Below, in pieces: positions 63,910-64,000 of a DNA stretch of 64,000 bases. Position numbers and translations under genes: made by a program. Positions within the stretch are counted from its first letter, which is position 1. Each line of letters starts with the position of its first letter. The notes beneath the pieces are model-generated. The model was not told the DNA's origin. It ran no database searches and was given only the letters and a program-made list of their open reading frames with translations. Source of the DNA: Carposina sasakii (Eukaryota; Arthropoda; Insecta; Lepidoptera; Carposinidae); assembly GCA_014607495.2 (NCBI GenBank), contig CP053167.1, positions 10,416,001 through 10,480,000 of the forward strand, written 5' to 3'.

Positions 63910-64000
63910 TGTAATAAGCGGATGTCCTGTGTTAATTCGGGGCTTCACTGGAAGACATTAGCTGAATCTCCTTCCGTGCGAGTGGACTAAAGAACTCGGA
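63910..64000 (-). repeat. Family H repeat, runs off the window
   Basis: TCCTGTGTTAATTCGGGGCT, GCTGAATCTCCTTCCGTGCG and AGTGGACTAAAGAACTCGG are the inverse of the family 3' half. Confidence 0.6.

Overview
The window is AT-rich, gene-poor insect DNA, almost certainly from a moth or butterfly. The main evidence is the density of Lepidoptera-style repeats: Lep1-type mini-Helitrons (5' TC-CTACTAATATTAT, 3' GACGAAGT-CGCGGGC then CTAG), several tRNA-derived SINEs, RTE-like LINE fragments with (GAT)n tails, and a Penelope-like element. I found no host protein-coding gene that I can defend. Every recognisable protein belongs to a transposable element, and nearly all of those are truncated or frameshifted. 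No bacterial-type features (operons, CRISPR, riboswitches) are present.

Layout. 1-5 kb: tRNA-type SINEs, a 322-bp Helitron-like copy and high-copy short repeats. 5.5-8.3 kb: a cluster of inverted-repeat MITEs, some nested. 9-20 kb: sparse repeats and long featureless AT-rich stretches. 20-26 kb: nested mini-Helitrons, two copies of a ~370-bp MITE ('family A'), a GC-rich retroelement-like patch, and a 344-bp LINE 3' end with a 14-bp target-site duplication. 27-32 kb: a MITE, a Penelope tail, and a 3,023-bp Helitron (29055-32077, minus strand) with both termini, a 3' hairpin, a Rep fragment that keeps the two-tyrosine motif, and a frameshifted Pif1-type helicase. 32-44 kb: LINE 3' ends, MITEs, and a foldback Penelope derivative. 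44.5-47.0 kb: a Penelope-like element with 946-bp inverted arms, a partial reverse transcriptase, an intact-looking GIY-YIG endonuclease and a 17-bp target-site duplication. 47-64 kb: more SINEs, Helitron-like copies and MITEs, plus an unusual ~0.88-kb element (61864-62745) whose two ends are packed with ACTCGAGT palindromes.

How the parts relate. The autonomous-type proteins here (Helitron Rep/helicase, Penelope RT/endonuclease, LINE pol C-termini) are of the classes expected to mobilise the short elements around them. Two short retroposon families share their 3' ends with LINE 3' ends seen in this same window, which suggests SINE-LINE tail partnerships. Several insertions interrupt older repeats, and some leave a recognisable target duplication, so part of the insertion order can be read directly.

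Repeat family letters used below are local labels. A, B, C, D = TA-flanked MITEs ending in CCTGTA. F, G, J, K = LINE-tail or SINE-like retroposons. H = a very common ~230-bp repeat. L = a second Helitron-like family. SINE1, SINE2 and SINE3 are tRNA-derived. Boundaries were read by eye and may be off by some bases where no terminus is stated.
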